Source: Eubacteriales bacterium (lineage in GTDB: Bacteria > Bacillota > Clostridia > Oscillospirales > CAG-382). Taken from it: a stretch of DNA of 14,864 nt. This document shows, in pieces, positions 14,757-14,864 of the stretch (position 1 is its first letter; every line of letters starts with the position of its first letter). Made by a program: the position numbers and the translations under genes. Below the pieces are notes generated by a model. It had not been told where the DNA came from. It did no database searches and saw nothing but the letters and a program-made list of their open reading frames with translations. The stretch spans positions 1 through 14,864 of the forward strand of contig JAQVQF010000030.1 of assembly GCA_028701715.1 (NCBI GenBank). The letters are read 5' to 3'.

Positions 14757-14776
14757 GAATTATATTGAATTATATT
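14757..14776 (-). repeat. 10-bp tandem repeat upstream of sigK
   Basis: GAATTATATT occurs twice in a row. On the minus strand this gives two TATAAT hexamers 10 bases apart, about 55-70 bases upstream of the sigK start. No good -35 partner is seen, and no sigma-E-type promoter was recognised. Confidence 0.5.
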
Positions 14777-14825
14777 AAGGTAACCTCTAAAAACTCCCAT
14801 TAAATTTCGATTTGTAATACCATGT

Positions 14826-14845
14826 TCAAACATATTTGATATAAT
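14826..14845 (+). promoter_or_regulatory. Possible promoter reading out of the right edge
   Basis: A TGA-extended TATAAT (14840-14845) is preceded by a small inverted repeat, TCAAA-CATA-TTTGA (14826-14839). No good -35 at the usual distance. The gene it would serve lies beyond the window. Confidence 0.35.
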
Positions 14846-14864
14846 AGAAGCATCAAAGTAACAG

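Noticed and set aside
14570..14833. An 87-codon open frame on the minus strand overlapping the start of sigK
   Set aside because: It shares DNA with the conserved sigK N-terminus in another frame and shows no domain; probably chance.

Overview
The window looks like a chromosomal segment from an anaerobic, probably spore-forming member of the Bacillota (class Clostridia), of the gut or plant-fibre-degrading type. The evidence is strong GGAGG-type ribosome binding sites, consensus sigma-A promoters, an intact sporulation sigma factor sigK, several lipoproteins with acidic Ser/Thr/Asp linkers, a BspA-like leucine-rich surface protein, and glycan-degradation genes (GH27, DUF4838). The exact lineage cannot be read from the sequence alone. 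No rRNA, tRNA, CRISPR array, transposase or phage gene was seen.

Layout. 1-2093 (minus): a small lipoprotein followed by a GH27 alpha-galactosidase whose C-terminus runs off the left edge, with a good promoter at 2181-2209. 2313-3854 (minus): an orphan sugar-type solute-binding lipoprotein with its own terminator. 4086-4625 (plus): an SRAP (YedK/HMCES) abasic-site protein, transcribed away from the binding protein. 4610-8051 (minus): a 972-residue BspA-like LRR surface protein followed by a conserved hypothetical gene, whose tail overlaps the SRAP gene. 8226-9998 (minus) and 10131-11090 (plus): two divergently transcribed DUF4838-type proteins, one an exported lipoprotein and one cytoplasmic, each with a perfect TTGACA-17-TATAAT promoter. 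11091-11422 holds no clear gene but has several hairpins. 11423-11521 (plus) is a 32-residue membrane protein ending in five cysteines. 11618-13816 (minus): a small membrane protein and a fused sugar isomerase / Gfo-Idh-MocA-like protein. 13986-14702 (minus): sigK.

How they may work together. The left and centre suggest capture and breakdown of galactoside- or uronide-containing glycans outside the cell (GH27, DUF4838 lipoprotein, binding protein, LRR adhesin-like protein), with sugar conversion inside (cytoplasmic DUF4838 protein, isomerase-dehydrogenase fusion). This is inference from families and proximity; the genes are in separate transcription units. The right end is sporulation: sigK, and upstream of the tiny cysteine-tailed gene a match to the sigma-K promoter pattern. 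The best candidates for something undescribed are that 32-residue gene, the exported/cytoplasmic DUF4838 pair with inverted repeats between its promoters, and the two-domain fusion that lacks the usual glycine-rich Rossmann motif.
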